A DNA stretch of 64,000 nt, taken from the NCBI GenBank assembly GCA_035544575.1, contig DATKEC010000132.1:7309-71308 (forward strand). Direction: 5' to 3'. This document shows, piece by piece, positions 34,493-42,620 of the stretch. The first letter of the stretch is position 1. Each line of letters begins with the position of its first letter. Under the pieces are notes generated by a model that saw only the letters and a program-made list of their open reading frames with translations, did not search any database and was not told the origin of the DNA. The position numbers were made by a program, and so were the translations under genes. Source of the DNA: DATHWB01 sp035544575. Lineage in GTDB: Bacteria; Actinomycetota; Acidimicrobiia; Spongiisociales; ZC4RG35.

Positions 34493-35547
34493 CCTTCGCC
34501 ATCGCCGCCGTCGGCACGGGTGGACATGTCTTCCCCGGACTGGCGGTGGGAGAGGCGCTGGTGGCTGCGGGGGTCGCTCGTGCCGATGTCCTCTTCGTCG
34601 GCGGGGACCGGCTCGAGGCGACCGTCTATCCCGCCGCAGGGTTCCCGTTCCTGCGTGTCCCGCTGCAGGGGCTCGTCCGTGGTCTGTCACCGTCGAATCT
34701 GCGGATCCCGTTCGCTCTCGTCTCGGCGATCGTCACCATGCGTCGTGCCTTTCGGGGGCGAAGGGTTCGTACCGTGCTCGGCCTGGGAGGGTATGTGACG
34801 GTGCCCGCGGCCATCGCCGCGAGGCTCGCCGGAGCCACCGTGATGGTCTCTGAGCAGAACGCCCACGCCGGGTTGGGCAACCGGGTGGCCGGGCGGCTCG
34901 CTCGACGTCGCTTCGGGGCGTTCCCGACCACAGTGGGTCTCGACGCCGAGTGGGTCGGCAACCCGGTGCGGGATGCGATCGCCAGCTTCGACCGGGCCGC
35001 CCTCCGTTCAGAGGCGTTGGCTCGCTACGGGCTGACCGCCGACCGTCCGGTGGTCGGGATCTTCGGCGGGAGCCTCGGAGCAGGGGTGCTCAACCGGGTG
35101 GCACCCGACGTCGCGGCCATCGGCGGAGTCCAGATCGTCCACCTGGCGGGTGAGATCCATGCCGGGGCATTGGAGGCGTCGGCCACCGATGACTGGCACA
35201 TCGTCGGATTCGAAGACCGGATGGACCTGTTCTATGCCGCCGCCGACCTGGTCCTCGCCCGCGCCGGTGGGGCGGTCGCCGAACTCTCCGCCACCGCCAC
35301 CCCGGCTGTGCTCGTCCCAGGCGGCTTCGGCAGCGCGGGGCATCAGGCAGCCAACGCCGCGTTCCTGGCTGAAACCGGCTCGGCCGTGGTGGTCGCTGAA
35401 AGCGAGGCGCACACGGTGGCGGGGGTGATCGCCGGGATCGTGTCGGATGCGGGCCGGCTGGATGCGATGCGAGCGAGCGCCGCACCGCTGGCCCGTCCCC
35501 GGGCTGCCCACGACATCGCCGCTGCGATGATGTCTGCCCATGGCTGA
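34489..35547 (+). CDS. murG: UDP-GlcNAc:lipid I N-acetylglucosaminyltransferase
   Basis: Forms lipid II at the inner membrane face. A 352-residue GT28 enzyme: GTGGHVFPGLAVGEAL near residue 9 (GGHxxP), LGLGGYVTVPAAIAARL, SEQNAHAGLGNR, GIFGGSLGAGVLNR and the UDP-binding LARAGGAVAELSA followed by GHQAANA. GTG 34489 overlaps the ftsW stop. The 3' end overlaps murC by 8 nt. Confidence 0.95.
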   Translation: MTFAIAAVGTGGHVFPGLAVGEALVAAGVARADVLFVGGDRLEATVYPAAGFPFLRVPLQGLVRGLSPSNLRIPFALVSAIVTMRRAFRGRRVRTVLGLGGYVTVPAAIAARLAGATVMVSEQNAHAGLGNRVAGRLARRRFGAFPTTVGLDAEWVGNPVRDAIASFDRAALRSEALARYGLTADRPVVGIFGGSLGAGVLNRVAPDVAAIGGVQIVHLAGEIHAGALEASATDDWHIVGFEDRMDLFYAAADLVLARAGGAVAELSATATPAVLVPGGFGSAGHQAANAAFLAETGSAVVVAESEAHTVAGVIAGIVSDAGRLDAMRASAAPLARPRAAHDIAAAMMSAHG

Positions 35548-36913
35548 CGGTCCCGCCCTCTCCGATCTCGAGCGGATCCACATCGTCGGCATCGGTGGCG
35601 CCGGCATGTCGGCTCTCGCCCGCTGGCTGTCGGGCCGGGGCCACCGCGTGACCGGCTCGGATGCGAAGCCGTCCGCAGTGTTGACGGTGTTGTCGGCCGA
35701 AGGGATGCAGACCTGGTCCGGTCACGAGCCGGGCCGCGTCACGGATGTCGATCTGGTGGTCGCCTCCTCGGCGGTGCCGGTCGACGATCCAGAGCTGGTG
35801 ATGGCGCGGGAGCGGGGGATCCCGGTGTGGGCCCGCCCGGACCTGCTGGCATCGGTCACCGCTTCGCTCCCGACGATCGGCGCCACCGGCACCCACGGCA
35901 AGACCTCCACGACGGCGATGATGGTGGCGGGCGCCCGGGGAGCGGGTCTCGATCCTTCCTTCGTGGTGGGAGGCGACCTCACCGATCTCGGCACGAACGC
36001 CGCCGCTGGGTCCGACGACCTCCTGATCCTCGAAGTCGACGAGGCGTTCGGCACCTTCGAGCACGTCAGGTTGCAGGGTCTGGTGGTCACGAACATCGAA
36101 GCCGACCACCTCGACCACTTCGGGACGCTGGCCGGTGTCGAAGCGGCCTTCGAACGGGTGGGTCGCGGTGTCGACGGCGTGGTGCTGGCGTGTGTGGACG
36201 ACCCCGGTGGCCGCCGGTTCGCGGCGGCGGTGGGGGCGGTCGGATACGGGACCTCTGCAGATGCCACGTGGCGCGTCAGGGACCTCGACGCCGACGCCAC
36301 CGGGTCCCGATTCCGGCTCGCCGGCCCGGCCGGCACATGGGAGGTGGCGCTCTCCCGTCCGGGAGTCCACATGGCTCGCAATGCCGCCGGAGCGCTGGCT
36401 CTTCTGCATGCTCGCGGCGTCGACCTCACCGCGGCTGCCGCCGCACTGGCCACGTTTCGGGGCGTGGGACGGCGATGGGACGTGCGGGGAACGGTGGGTG
36501 GCGTCACCGTCGTCGACGACTACGCCCACCACCCGACGGAGGTGGAGGCGACACTCGCCGCCGCCCGCCAATCGGACCGAAGACTCGTCGCCGTCTTTCA
36601 GCCTCACCTGTACTCCCGCACCAGCGTGCATGCCGCCGCTTTCGGTGCCGCCCTCGCCGAGGCTGCGGTCGTCGTCGTCTTGGACGTGTACGGGGCGAGG
36701 GAGCAGCCCATCGCCGGAGTCGACGGCCGGCTGGTGAGCGACGCCGCCCGGGCGGCGGGTGCCCCGATCGTCGTCGATGTGGCGGATCGGTCCGAGGCGG
36801 CCACCGTTGTCTCGGAACTCGTCCGGGCCGGTGACCTGGTGGTGTGCATGGGCGCCGGCGACATCGGCGAGCTCGGCGACGAACTGGTGCGTCGGTGGGG
36901 AGGTGGGACATGA
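35540..36913 (+). CDS. murC: UDP-N-acetylmuramate--L-alanine ligase
   Basis: Adds the first stem-peptide alanine. A 457-residue protein: IHIVGIGGAGMSALARWL, VTGSDAKPS, ATP loop IGATGTHGKTSTTAMM, NIEADHLDHFGT, FRGVGRRWDVRG, DDYAHHPTEV and VFQPHLYSRT. These are the standard Mur ligase blocks for the murC group. It ends four bases inside murB (ATGA), in the murG-murC-murB order typical of this cluster. Confidence 0.95.
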   Translation: MADGPALSDLERIHIVGIGGAGMSALARWLSGRGHRVTGSDAKPSAVLTVLSAEGMQTWSGHEPGRVTDVDLVVASSAVPVDDPELVMARERGIPVWARPDLLASVTASLPTIGATGTHGKTSTTAMMVAGARGAGLDPSFVVGGDLTDLGTNAAAGSDDLLILEVDEAFGTFEHVRLQGLVVTNIEADHLDHFGTLAGVEAAFERVGRGVDGVVLACVDDPGGRRFAAAVGAVGYGTSADATWRVRDLDADATGSRFRLAGPAGTWEVALSRPGVHMARNAAGALALLHARGVDLTAAAAALATFRGVGRRWDVRGTVGGVTVVDDYAHHPTEVEATLAAARQSDRRLVAVFQPHLYSRTSVHAAAFGAALAEAAVVVVLDVYGAREQPIAGVDGRLVSDAARAAGAPIVVDVADRSEAATVVSELVRAGDLVVCMGAGDIGELGDELVRRWGGGT

Positions 36914-37797
36914 CAGCCCTCGATCGCCTCGCAGTGGTGCGCCGCGATGTGCCGCTGGGTCCACTGACGACCTACAAGCTGGGCGGGCCGGCGTCCTTCT
37001 ACGCCGAGGTCCAGAGCCGGGCCGAGCTCGATCAGGTGCTCGAGGCGTGGCGGTCGACCGACCTGCCGCTGTTGGTGTTGGGACGCGGCAGCAACCTGGT
37101 GGTCGCCGATGACGGGATCGACGCACTCGTCCTACGGTTGGCGGGCACGTTCGGACTCGTCATGCACGAGCCGGATGCGGTGTGGGCCGGGGCGGCGGTG
37201 CGTCTGCCGCAATTGGCCCGGGCCGCGGTGGGCGAGGGGCGCCTCGGACTCGAGTTCTACGTCGGCATCCCCGGCAGCGTCGGCGGGGCGGTGCGTCAGA
37301 ACGCCGGCGGCCATGGGAGGGAGACCCGCGACGTCCTGGTGACGGCGACGGTGCTCGATGGGCGCGAAGGCAGTGTGACGTCGCGCACGGGCGTCGACCT
37401 CGAGCTCTCCTACCGCCACTCGTCGCTCACTCCGAACGAGGTGGTGACCGACGCCCGGTTCCGCTTCGAAAAGGGTGATCCCTCCGAAGGTGAGGCCCGG
37501 ATGCGCGAGATCACCCGGTGGCGCAAGGAGTATCAGCCGGGTGGCACGCTCAACGCCGGCAGCGTGTTCAAGAATCCCGCCGACGACAGCGCAGGACGCA
37601 TCATCGATTCGCTCGGTCTGAAGGGGATGGCGGTGGGTGACGTCTCGGTGAGCGACAAACATGCCAACTTCTTCGTGGCGGGACCGAACGCCACCGCGTC
37701 GGACCTGTATCGCCTCGTCGCCGAGGTGCGGGCGATCGTTGCGGACCGCACGGGTGTGGAACTGGAGACCGAGATCCAGTTCGAAGGTTTCGCCTGA
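36910..37797 (+). CDS. murB: UDP-N-acetylenolpyruvoylglucosamine reductase
   Basis: FAD/NADPH enzyme completing UDP-MurNAc. A 295-residue, type IIb-like protein: LTTYKLGGPASFYAEVQSR, FAD motif LGRGSNLVVADDGID, YVGIPGSVGGAVRQNAGGHG, YRHSSL, catalytic serine in TLNAGSVFKNP and the glutamate in TEIQFEG near the C-terminus. It starts inside the murC stop and ends one base into ftsQ (TGATG). Confidence 0.95.
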   Translation: MTALDRLAVVRRDVPLGPLTTYKLGGPASFYAEVQSRAELDQVLEAWRSTDLPLLVLGRGSNLVVADDGIDALVLRLAGTFGLVMHEPDAVWAGAAVRLPQLARAAVGEGRLGLEFYVGIPGSVGGAVRQNAGGHGRETRDVLVTATVLDGREGSVTSRTGVDLELSYRHSSLTPNEVVTDARFRFEKGDPSEGEARMREITRWRKEYQPGGTLNAGSVFKNPADDSAGRIIDSLGLKGMAVGDVSVSDKHANFFVAGPNATASDLYRLVAEVRAIVADRTGVELETEIQFEGFA

Positions 37798-38525
37798 TGG
37801 ATCCGAGACTGGCCGCCCGGCGGCGCACCGTCGCCGAGACCAGGGTCCGCGCCGGGATCCGCCGCTTGCTGCTGATCGTCGTCATGGTCGGCGTCGGGGC
37901 GGCGACGCTGGCCGTACTTCGCTCTCCCGTGTTCGCGCTGGAGCGGATCGAGGTGGCGGGGAAGTCTCAGACGGACCCGGTGGCGATGCTGGGGGCGGCC
38001 GGGGTCGTCGAGGGAGTGCCGCTCATCGAGATCGACCTGGAGGCCGCTGAGGAGGCGCTGATGGCCGATCCGCGAGTTGTCACGGCCGATGTCGGCCGGC
38101 AATGGCCAACCGGGCTCGAGGTGAACGTGACTGAACGCTTCGGAGTGGCCTGGGTGGATCGCGGTGCCGGCTGGGAGCACCTCGCCCCCGACGGCGTCAT
38201 GATCGAACTCGGCGACCCCGGCCCGGTGGCGCCTCGCATCAGGTCCGAGGCCGCCAGCGGGCGATCACTGGACGCGGCTCTGCGCTTCGTTGCGGCGCTG
38301 CCCGAGCCGCTGCGAGCGGGGCTCGTGATCGACGCCCGCAGCGACGAGCTGAGCGCGACGTGGCAGGGAATGGTCATCAGACTGGGCCGTCCGACGGACA
38401 TGGAGGCGAAGGCGCGGTCGCTGGAGGCGGTGCTCGCCGGTCAACCCGAACCGGGCTCTGAGATCACTCTGATTGCCCCCGATCGTCCGGCGGTGCTCCC
38501 TCCAGCCGGCGAACCGGAGGAGTGA
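37797..38525 (+). CDS. ftsQ: Cell division protein FtsQ
   Basis: A 242-residue bitopic divisome protein: an arginine-rich cytoplasmic segment, one TM helix (RRLLLIVVMVGVGAATLAVL), a POTRA domain beginning ALERIEVAGKSQTDPVAML, and a beta domain (LEVNVTERFGVAWVDRGAGW). It links FtsL/FtsB to the early divisome. The position before ftsZ and the one-base overlap with murB fit. A 132-bp gap with its own signals follows. Confidence 0.92.
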   Translation: MDPRLAARRRTVAETRVRAGIRRLLLIVVMVGVGAATLAVLRSPVFALERIEVAGKSQTDPVAMLGAAGVVEGVPLIEIDLEAAEEALMADPRVVTADVGRQWPTGLEVNVTERFGVAWVDRGAGWEHLAPDGVMIELGDPGPVAPRIRSEAASGRSLDAALRFVAALPEPLRAGLVIDARSDELSATWQGMVIRLGRPTDMEAKARSLEAVLAGQPEPGSEITLIAPDRPAVLPPAGEPEE

Positions 38526-38576
38526 CGGTCATGTTGCTCGTCACTCTCAACCTCTAGTCGAACCTTATGGCCATGG

Positions 38577-38607
38577 GGTTTACGTAGCCCGAATCGATGT
38601 GTAAACC
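38577..38607. promoter_or_regulatory. Inverted repeat upstream of ftsZ
   Basis: GGTTTAC (38577-38583) and GTAAACC (38601-38607) form a 7-bp inverted repeat with 17 bp between, centred about 66 bp before the ftsZ ATG. An ATGGCCAT palindrome (38567-38574) and a small TTCGG/CCGAA hairpin (38621-38636) flank it. It may be an operator or promoter region for separate ftsZ expression; no clear -10/-35 pair was found. Confidence 0.45.
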
Positions 38608-38657
38608 TTCGGTTGACCCTTTCGGTTACGGCCGAAGACAACCCGTGAGGATTCAAC

Positions 38658-39704
38658 ATGAGCAAGGCAGCAAGCGGCGGATATTTGGCCGTCATCAAAG
38701 TCGTTGGAGTGGGTGGTGGCGGTGTCAATGCCATCAACCGCATGATCGACGCCGGCGTGCGCGGCGTGGAGTTCATCGCGTTGAACACCGACGCCCAGGC
38801 ACTCCTGATGTCGGATGCGGACGTCAAGCTCGACATCGGTCGGGACATCACCCGCGGACTCGGCGCGGGCGCCAACCCCGAAGTCGGCAAGGCGGCCGCC
38901 GAAGCACACCGAGCCGAACTCGAAGACGTCCTCAAAGGTGCAGACATGGTCTTCATCACCGCCGGCGAAGGCGGCGGCACCGGCACCGGCGGCGCCCCGA
39001 TCGTGGCCGAGGTGGCCAAGTCGCTGGGAGCGCTGACGGTGGGTGTCGTCACCCGCCCCTTCGGCTTCGAGGGCCGGCGGCGGGCGTTGCACGCCGAAGA
39101 GGGAATCCAGGCATTGCGCGAGGCGGTCGACACGCTCATCGTCATCCCCAACGATCGTTTGCTCGAAGTGGGTGACCCGAAGGCGCCGATGACCGAGACG
39201 TTCCGCATCGCAGACGAGATCCTCACCAACGGCGTGTCGGGCATCACCGACCTCATCACCACTCCCGGTCTCATCAACGTCGACTTCGCCGACGTCAAGG
39301 CGGTGATGTCCGATGCCGGAACTGCGGTGATGGGAATCGGCCGGGCGTCCGGTGACGAGCGAGCCCAGCAGGCTGCCAACCGGGCGATCTCCTCGCCGCT
39401 GCTCGAGACGTCGATGGAAGGCGCCCGTGGTGTGCTGCTCTCGGTGGCCGGACCGAACAACATGACGCTGCTCGAGGCAACCACCGCCGCCAACGTCGTG
39501 GCCAGTCACGCCGACGATGACGCCGAGGTGATCTTCGGCGCACTCGTCGACGACGATCTCGGCGACGAGATGCGGGTGACGGTGATCGCCGCCGGGTTCG
39601 ACCGGGCCGGCGGTCGCCGCACGTCGCGGCGTCCCGTGACCGCAGTCAGGCCGAGCGGCGCCGATGACGACGACCTCGAGATCCCGAGTTTCGTGAAGGG
39701 ATGA
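38658..39704 (+). CDS. ftsZ: Cell division GTPase FtsZ
   Basis: Tubulin-like ring-forming GTPase; 348 residues, shorter than most actinobacterial FtsZ because the C-terminal linker is brief. GVGGGGVNAINRMI (17-30), the tubulin signature GGGTGTGGAP (105-114), the T7 region and NVDFADVKAVM are present. The end is DDDDLEIPSFVKG, the conserved C-terminal peptide used by SepF and other partners. ATG 38658 is preceded by GAGG about 8 nt upstream. No ftsA is present, as usual in actinobacteria. The stop overlaps the next gene. Confidence 0.97.
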   Translation: MSKAASGGYLAVIKVVGVGGGGVNAINRMIDAGVRGVEFIALNTDAQALLMSDADVKLDIGRDITRGLGAGANPEVGKAAAEAHRAELEDVLKGADMVFITAGEGGGTGTGGAPIVAEVAKSLGALTVGVVTRPFGFEGRRRALHAEEGIQALREAVDTLIVIPNDRLLEVGDPKAPMTETFRIADEILTNGVSGITDLITTPGLINVDFADVKAVMSDAGTAVMGIGRASGDERAQQAANRAISSPLLETSMEGARGVLLSVAGPNNMTLLEATTAANVVASHADDDAEVIFGALVDDDLGDEMRVTVIAAGFDRAGGRRTSRRPVTAVRPSGADDDDLEIPSFVKG

Positions 39705-40291
39705 TCGCCCCCCGCCCCGGCGTCGTCTTCACGACGGCCGCCGACGGTGACATGCGCGGCGACCACAGCCGTCGGTACGGCCTCGGTGCACCAGACGACT
39801 GGGCCACCGTGCGACAGGTGCACGGCGCCGACATCGTGGAGGTGGCCGGCCCCGGTGACCAGGGCGCTGCCGACGGCCTCACGACGCGCCGCGCCGGTCT
39901 CGCTCTGGCAGTCTTCACCGCCGACTGCCTCGGAGTCGTGCTGCACGGCCCATCTCAAGTGACCGTCGTTCACGCCGGATGGCGAGGTCTCGCCGGCGGC
40001 GTCGTGGAGCGGGCGGTGGCGTCGATGGACGTCGTCGAATCTGCGGTGATCGGCCCGCACATCCGGTCGTGCTGCTTCGAGGTCGGTCCGGAAGTGGCGG
40101 CGCGGTTCGCCGAACACACGGCCCAGACCACCTGGGGGACCACCTCTGTCGATATGGCGGCGGCCGTTGCAGCCCGTCTCCCCGTCTCCCCGGACGTTGT
40201 CGACCTTTGCACTCGCTGCGGGAGCGACACCTTTTCGCACCGGAGAGACGCCACCGCCTTCCGTCTGGCGGCGGTCGGGTGGATCCCATGA
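39701..40291 (+). CDS. pgeF: Peptidoglycan editing factor / multicopper polyphenol oxidase-like (YfiH/PgeF) protein
   Basis: A 196-residue protein of the DUF152 family. The zinc-site residues are visible: H41 (RQVHGADI), C76 (TADCLGVVLHG) and H91 (HAGWRGLAGG), with DLCTRCGSDTFSHRRD near the end. Family members cleave or correct misincorporated stem peptides or act on purine nucleosides. It is about 40-50 residues shorter than typical, mostly at the N-terminus. The ATGA overlap with ftsZ is the conserved position in Gram-positive clusters. Confidence 0.88.
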   Translation: MIAPRPGVVFTTAADGDMRGDHSRRYGLGAPDDWATVRQVHGADIVEVAGPGDQGAADGLTTRRAGLALAVFTADCLGVVLHGPSQVTVVHAGWRGLAGGVVERAVASMDVVESAVIGPHIRSCCFEVGPEVAARFAEHTAQTTWGTTSVDMAAAVAARLPVSPDVVDLCTRCGSDTFSHRRDATAFRLAAVGWIP

Positions 40292-40935
40292 GCCTCCAGG
40301 CGGTCGAACACCGGATCGGCGAGGCCTGTGTCCGCGCCGGTCGTGACCGCTCCGACGTCACGCTGGTGGCGGTGGCGAAGGGCCAGTCGGTCGAGACCAT
40401 CCGCGCGCTCTACGACCAGGGGCATCGCGACTTTGGCGAGAACCGCGCCCAGGAGTTGCGGGACAAGGTCGACGAGCTTCCGGCGGACATCCGCTGGCAC
40501 TTCGTCGGCCCGCTCCAGTCCAACAAGGTGCGGGTGGTCAGGCCGGCCGTCTTCGTGCTGCACTCGATGGATCGCGAGTCGCTCGCAGTGGCGTGGCTCA
40601 AAGGCCCGGGCCATCCGCCGCCCGTCTACCTCCAGGTGAACATCGGCGCCGAGGAACAGAAGTCGGGCGTGAGTCGGGGCGACGCCCCCCGGTTCTGTGG
40701 CCGCCTGGTGTCGCTGGGGATCGACGTGGTCGGCCTGATGGCGATCCCTCCACTGGCCGAGGACCCCGAAGCCGCCCGGCCGCACTTTTCGTCCCTCCGC
40801 GAACTGCGCGACGAGATCGCGGTCGAACATGGGTCGGTCGTGGGGCTTTCCATGGGCATGACCGACGACTTCGAGGTGGCGATATCCGAAGGAGCCACGT
40901 CGATACGTGTGGGTCGGGCTATCTTTGCCGATTGA
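40288..40935 (+). CDS. YggS/PLPBP-family pyridoxal phosphate homeostasis protein
   Basis: A 215-residue single-domain PLP-barrel protein. The PLP lysine is in TLVAVAKGQSVETIRALYDQ, followed by GHRDFGENRAQEL, WHFVGPLQSNKVR, QVNIGAEEQKSG and LSMGMTDDFEVAISEGATSI. Family members buffer PLP and affect amino acid balance; they are not racemases. ATG 40288 overlaps the pgeF stop. Its location between ftsZ and sepF is widely conserved. Confidence 0.92.
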   Translation: MSLQAVEHRIGEACVRAGRDRSDVTLVAVAKGQSVETIRALYDQGHRDFGENRAQELRDKVDELPADIRWHFVGPLQSNKVRVVRPAVFVLHSMDRESLAVAWLKGPGHPPPVYLQVNIGAEEQKSGVSRGDAPRFCGRLVSLGIDVVGLMAIPPLAEDPEAARPHFSSLRELRDEIAVEHGSVVGLSMGMTDDFEVAISEGATSIRVGRAIFAD

Positions 40936-40947
40936 GGTTCAACATTC

Positions 40948-41472
40948 ATGCCCCAAGATTCACTCTTCAGTAAAGCCCTCGTCTATCTCGGTCTCGTCGA
41001 CGAGGATCAGATGGACGGTAACGACTCCGGTTATGTCGACACCGAGCAGCTCGCCAGCGACCGGCGGAACCAGCCCGTGCCGTTGGACGAGGGCCGCAGA
41101 GTCGAGCCCGCCGCCGCGGCCTCACGTACGGTCGCGCCCCGGCGCAACACCGAGCCGTCCATCGCCGGAGTCCGCCAGATCCGGCCCGAGGCCCAAGCCG
41201 ACATCCTCGTCATCGACGAGTTCGGCGACGCCAAGATCCTCGCCGACCGGGTGCGGGATCGGATCCCGGTCGTGCTCGACTTCCGCAGGGTCGACGACGA
41301 TCTCGCGCGCCGGGTCGTCGATTTCTCGTCGGGCCTCATCTACGCCCTCGACGGCACCATGTCACGGGTCGGCAAAGGCCTGGTCTTGGTGCTGCCGCCG
41401 TCGACGCGGATCGACGCCGACGAGAAGCGCCGACTCTCCTCACTTGGCGCCTACGAGCTCCCGATCGAATGA
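40948..41472 (+). CDS. sepF: Cell division protein SepF
   Basis: A 174-residue membrane-anchoring partner of FtsZ. The N-terminus is an amphipathic membrane-targeting segment (SLFSKALVYLGLVDED), a flexible acidic/proline linker runs to residue 75, and the SepF core (ADILVIDEFGDAKILADRVR, VVLDFRRVDDDLARRVVDFS, SGLIYALDGTMSRVGKGLVL) covers 85-165. In organisms without FtsA it is the likely membrane tether of the Z-ring. Confidence 0.94.
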   Translation: MPQDSLFSKALVYLGLVDEDQMDGNDSGYVDTEQLASDRRNQPVPLDEGRRVEPAAAASRTVAPRRNTEPSIAGVRQIRPEAQADILVIDEFGDAKILADRVRDRIPVVLDFRRVDDDLARRVVDFSSGLIYALDGTMSRVGKGLVLVLPPSTRIDADEKRRLSSLGAYELPIE

Positions 41473-41484
41473 TCGCCGCTCGGA

Positions 41485-41745
41485 ATGGGTGACATCCTCG
41501 CCGACATCGTCGGGATATACCGGATCGCCGTCTTCGCCTGGATCATCATGTCCTGGGTGCGGATCTCCTCGACCCATCCGCTCGCCCGACTGCAATTGTT
41601 CCTCGATCGGATCATCTACCCGGCAGTTCTGCCGTTGCGACGCGTGCTTCCGCCGCTGCGGGTGGGCGGGATGATGCTCGACTTGTCTCCGATCGTGTTG
41701 TTGATCGGACTCACCTTGCTGCAAGGTTTCTTGCGTTCGTTGTGA
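41485..41745 (+). CDS. YggT-family membrane protein
   Basis: An 86-residue protein with two hydrophobic segments (YRIAVFAWIIMSWVRI and LSPIVLLIGLTLLQGFLRSL) joined by the conserved P...R...PP motif (YPAVLPLRRVLPPLR). YggT lies between sepF and divIVA in many Gram-positive clusters. It starts 12 nt after sepF; function unknown, possibly linked to envelope or ion stress. Confidence 0.88.
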   Translation: MGDILADIVGIYRIAVFAWIIMSWVRISSTHPLARLQLFLDRIIYPAVLPLRRVLPPLRVGGMMLDLSPIVLLIGLTLLQGFLRSL

Positions 41746-41748
41746 TCG

Positions 41749-41777
41749 TTGGTTCTGGTAGGGCCGATCCGTACAAT
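41749..41777 (+). promoter_or_regulatory. Candidate divIVA promoter
   Basis: TTGGTT (41749-41754), a 17-bp spacer and TACAAT (41772-41777) lie just after the yggT stop and 31 bp before the divIVA ATG. The -10 is close to consensus, the -35 weak. Confidence 0.55.
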
Positions 41778-41808
41778 CTGCCGACGACTTCCGGGGGAAG
41801 AACACAAC

Positions 41809-42552
41809 ATGCCTCTGACACCGATCGATGTACAGCAGAAGACCTTCGGGACTGCCCTGCGTGGCTACGACCTCGACGAGGTCGACGACTTCCTGGACGA
41901 CATCGTCACGGCCCTCAAGGATTACGAGCAGCGGCTCCGTGACGCTCAGGAGCGGATTGCCACCCTCGAAATGGAGATGACCGACCGAGGGGACGCCGAA
42001 GGGGCGATCGCCCGGGCTCTGGTCGCGGCGCAGCGTTCCGCCGACTCGATCATCGCCGACGCCAAGGCCGAAGCGGACAAGATCGTCGGCGATGCCCACA
42101 ACGAGGCATCCGAGATGAGCAGGGCCCGTGACGTCGAGAAGGCCGATGCCGAGGCGGAGATCGGCCGCATCCGCGGCATCGTCGACGACCTGCGGGTTCG
42201 GCTCGGTGAGTTGACGGCGGCAGTGGGCGTTCCCCTCGACCAAGCGGACACCACCATCGCCACGGCGCTGGAAGACCTCGAGGTCGTCGAGTTCGAGCCG
42301 GCAGTCACCGACTTCGAAGAACCCGTCTCCTCCTGGGAGCAGCCGTCGGCGGTGGACGAGCTCGAGGAGTTGAACGACGACTCCGAAGACGAATTCGTCG
42401 AGTCGGAAGATTCGGGCCAGAGCGTCGACGACAGCGACGACTACGACGACGAGTCAGTCGAAGACTCCGAGGATGATGAGGACTCGTCGGTCCCCGACTG
42501 GGCCTCCACCGACGAAGACGAAACCCCCGTCCGCCCCTGGGAAGTCGGCTAG
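41809..42552 (+). CDS. divIVA: DivIVA-domain polar growth/division protein
   Basis: A 247-residue protein. The membrane-binding N-terminal DivIVA domain is clear (LTPIDVQQKTFGTALRGYDL then DEVDDFLDDI), followed by a long coiled coil to about residue 145. The last about 95 residues are extremely acidic and Ser/Asp/Glu-rich (DELEELNDDSEDEFVESEDS), an intrinsically disordered tail unusual in size. ATG 41809 has GGGGGAAG at 41793-41800. In actinobacteria DivIVA (Wag31) marks poles and directs cell wall synthesis. It ends the cluster and converges on ileS. Confidence 0.92.
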   Translation: MPLTPIDVQQKTFGTALRGYDLDEVDDFLDDIVTALKDYEQRLRDAQERIATLEMEMTDRGDAEGAIARALVAAQRSADSIIADAKAEADKIVGDAHNEASEMSRARDVEKADAEAEIGRIRGIVDDLRVRLGELTAAVGVPLDQADTTIATALEDLEVVEFEPAVTDFEEPVSSWEQPSAVDELEELNDDSEDEFVESEDSGQSVDDSDDYDDESVEDSEDDEDSSVPDWASTDEDETPVRPWEVG

Positions 42553-42575
42553 GCCCCGTTCTCTGTTGCTTCCCG

Positions 42576-42592
42576 CCGGCCCGCAGGGCCGG
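42576..42592. terminator. Bidirectional hairpin between divIVA and ileS
   Basis: CCGGCCC-GCA-GGGCCGG is a perfect 7-bp stem with a 3-base loop, between two convergent genes (stop codons at 42552 and 42621). It is part of a 26-bp sequence (42566-42591) found exactly, inverted, at 25619-25644. Confidence 0.6.
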
Positions 42593-42620
42593 ATTGGGGA
42601 TGGGGTGTTCCTTCCCGCCG

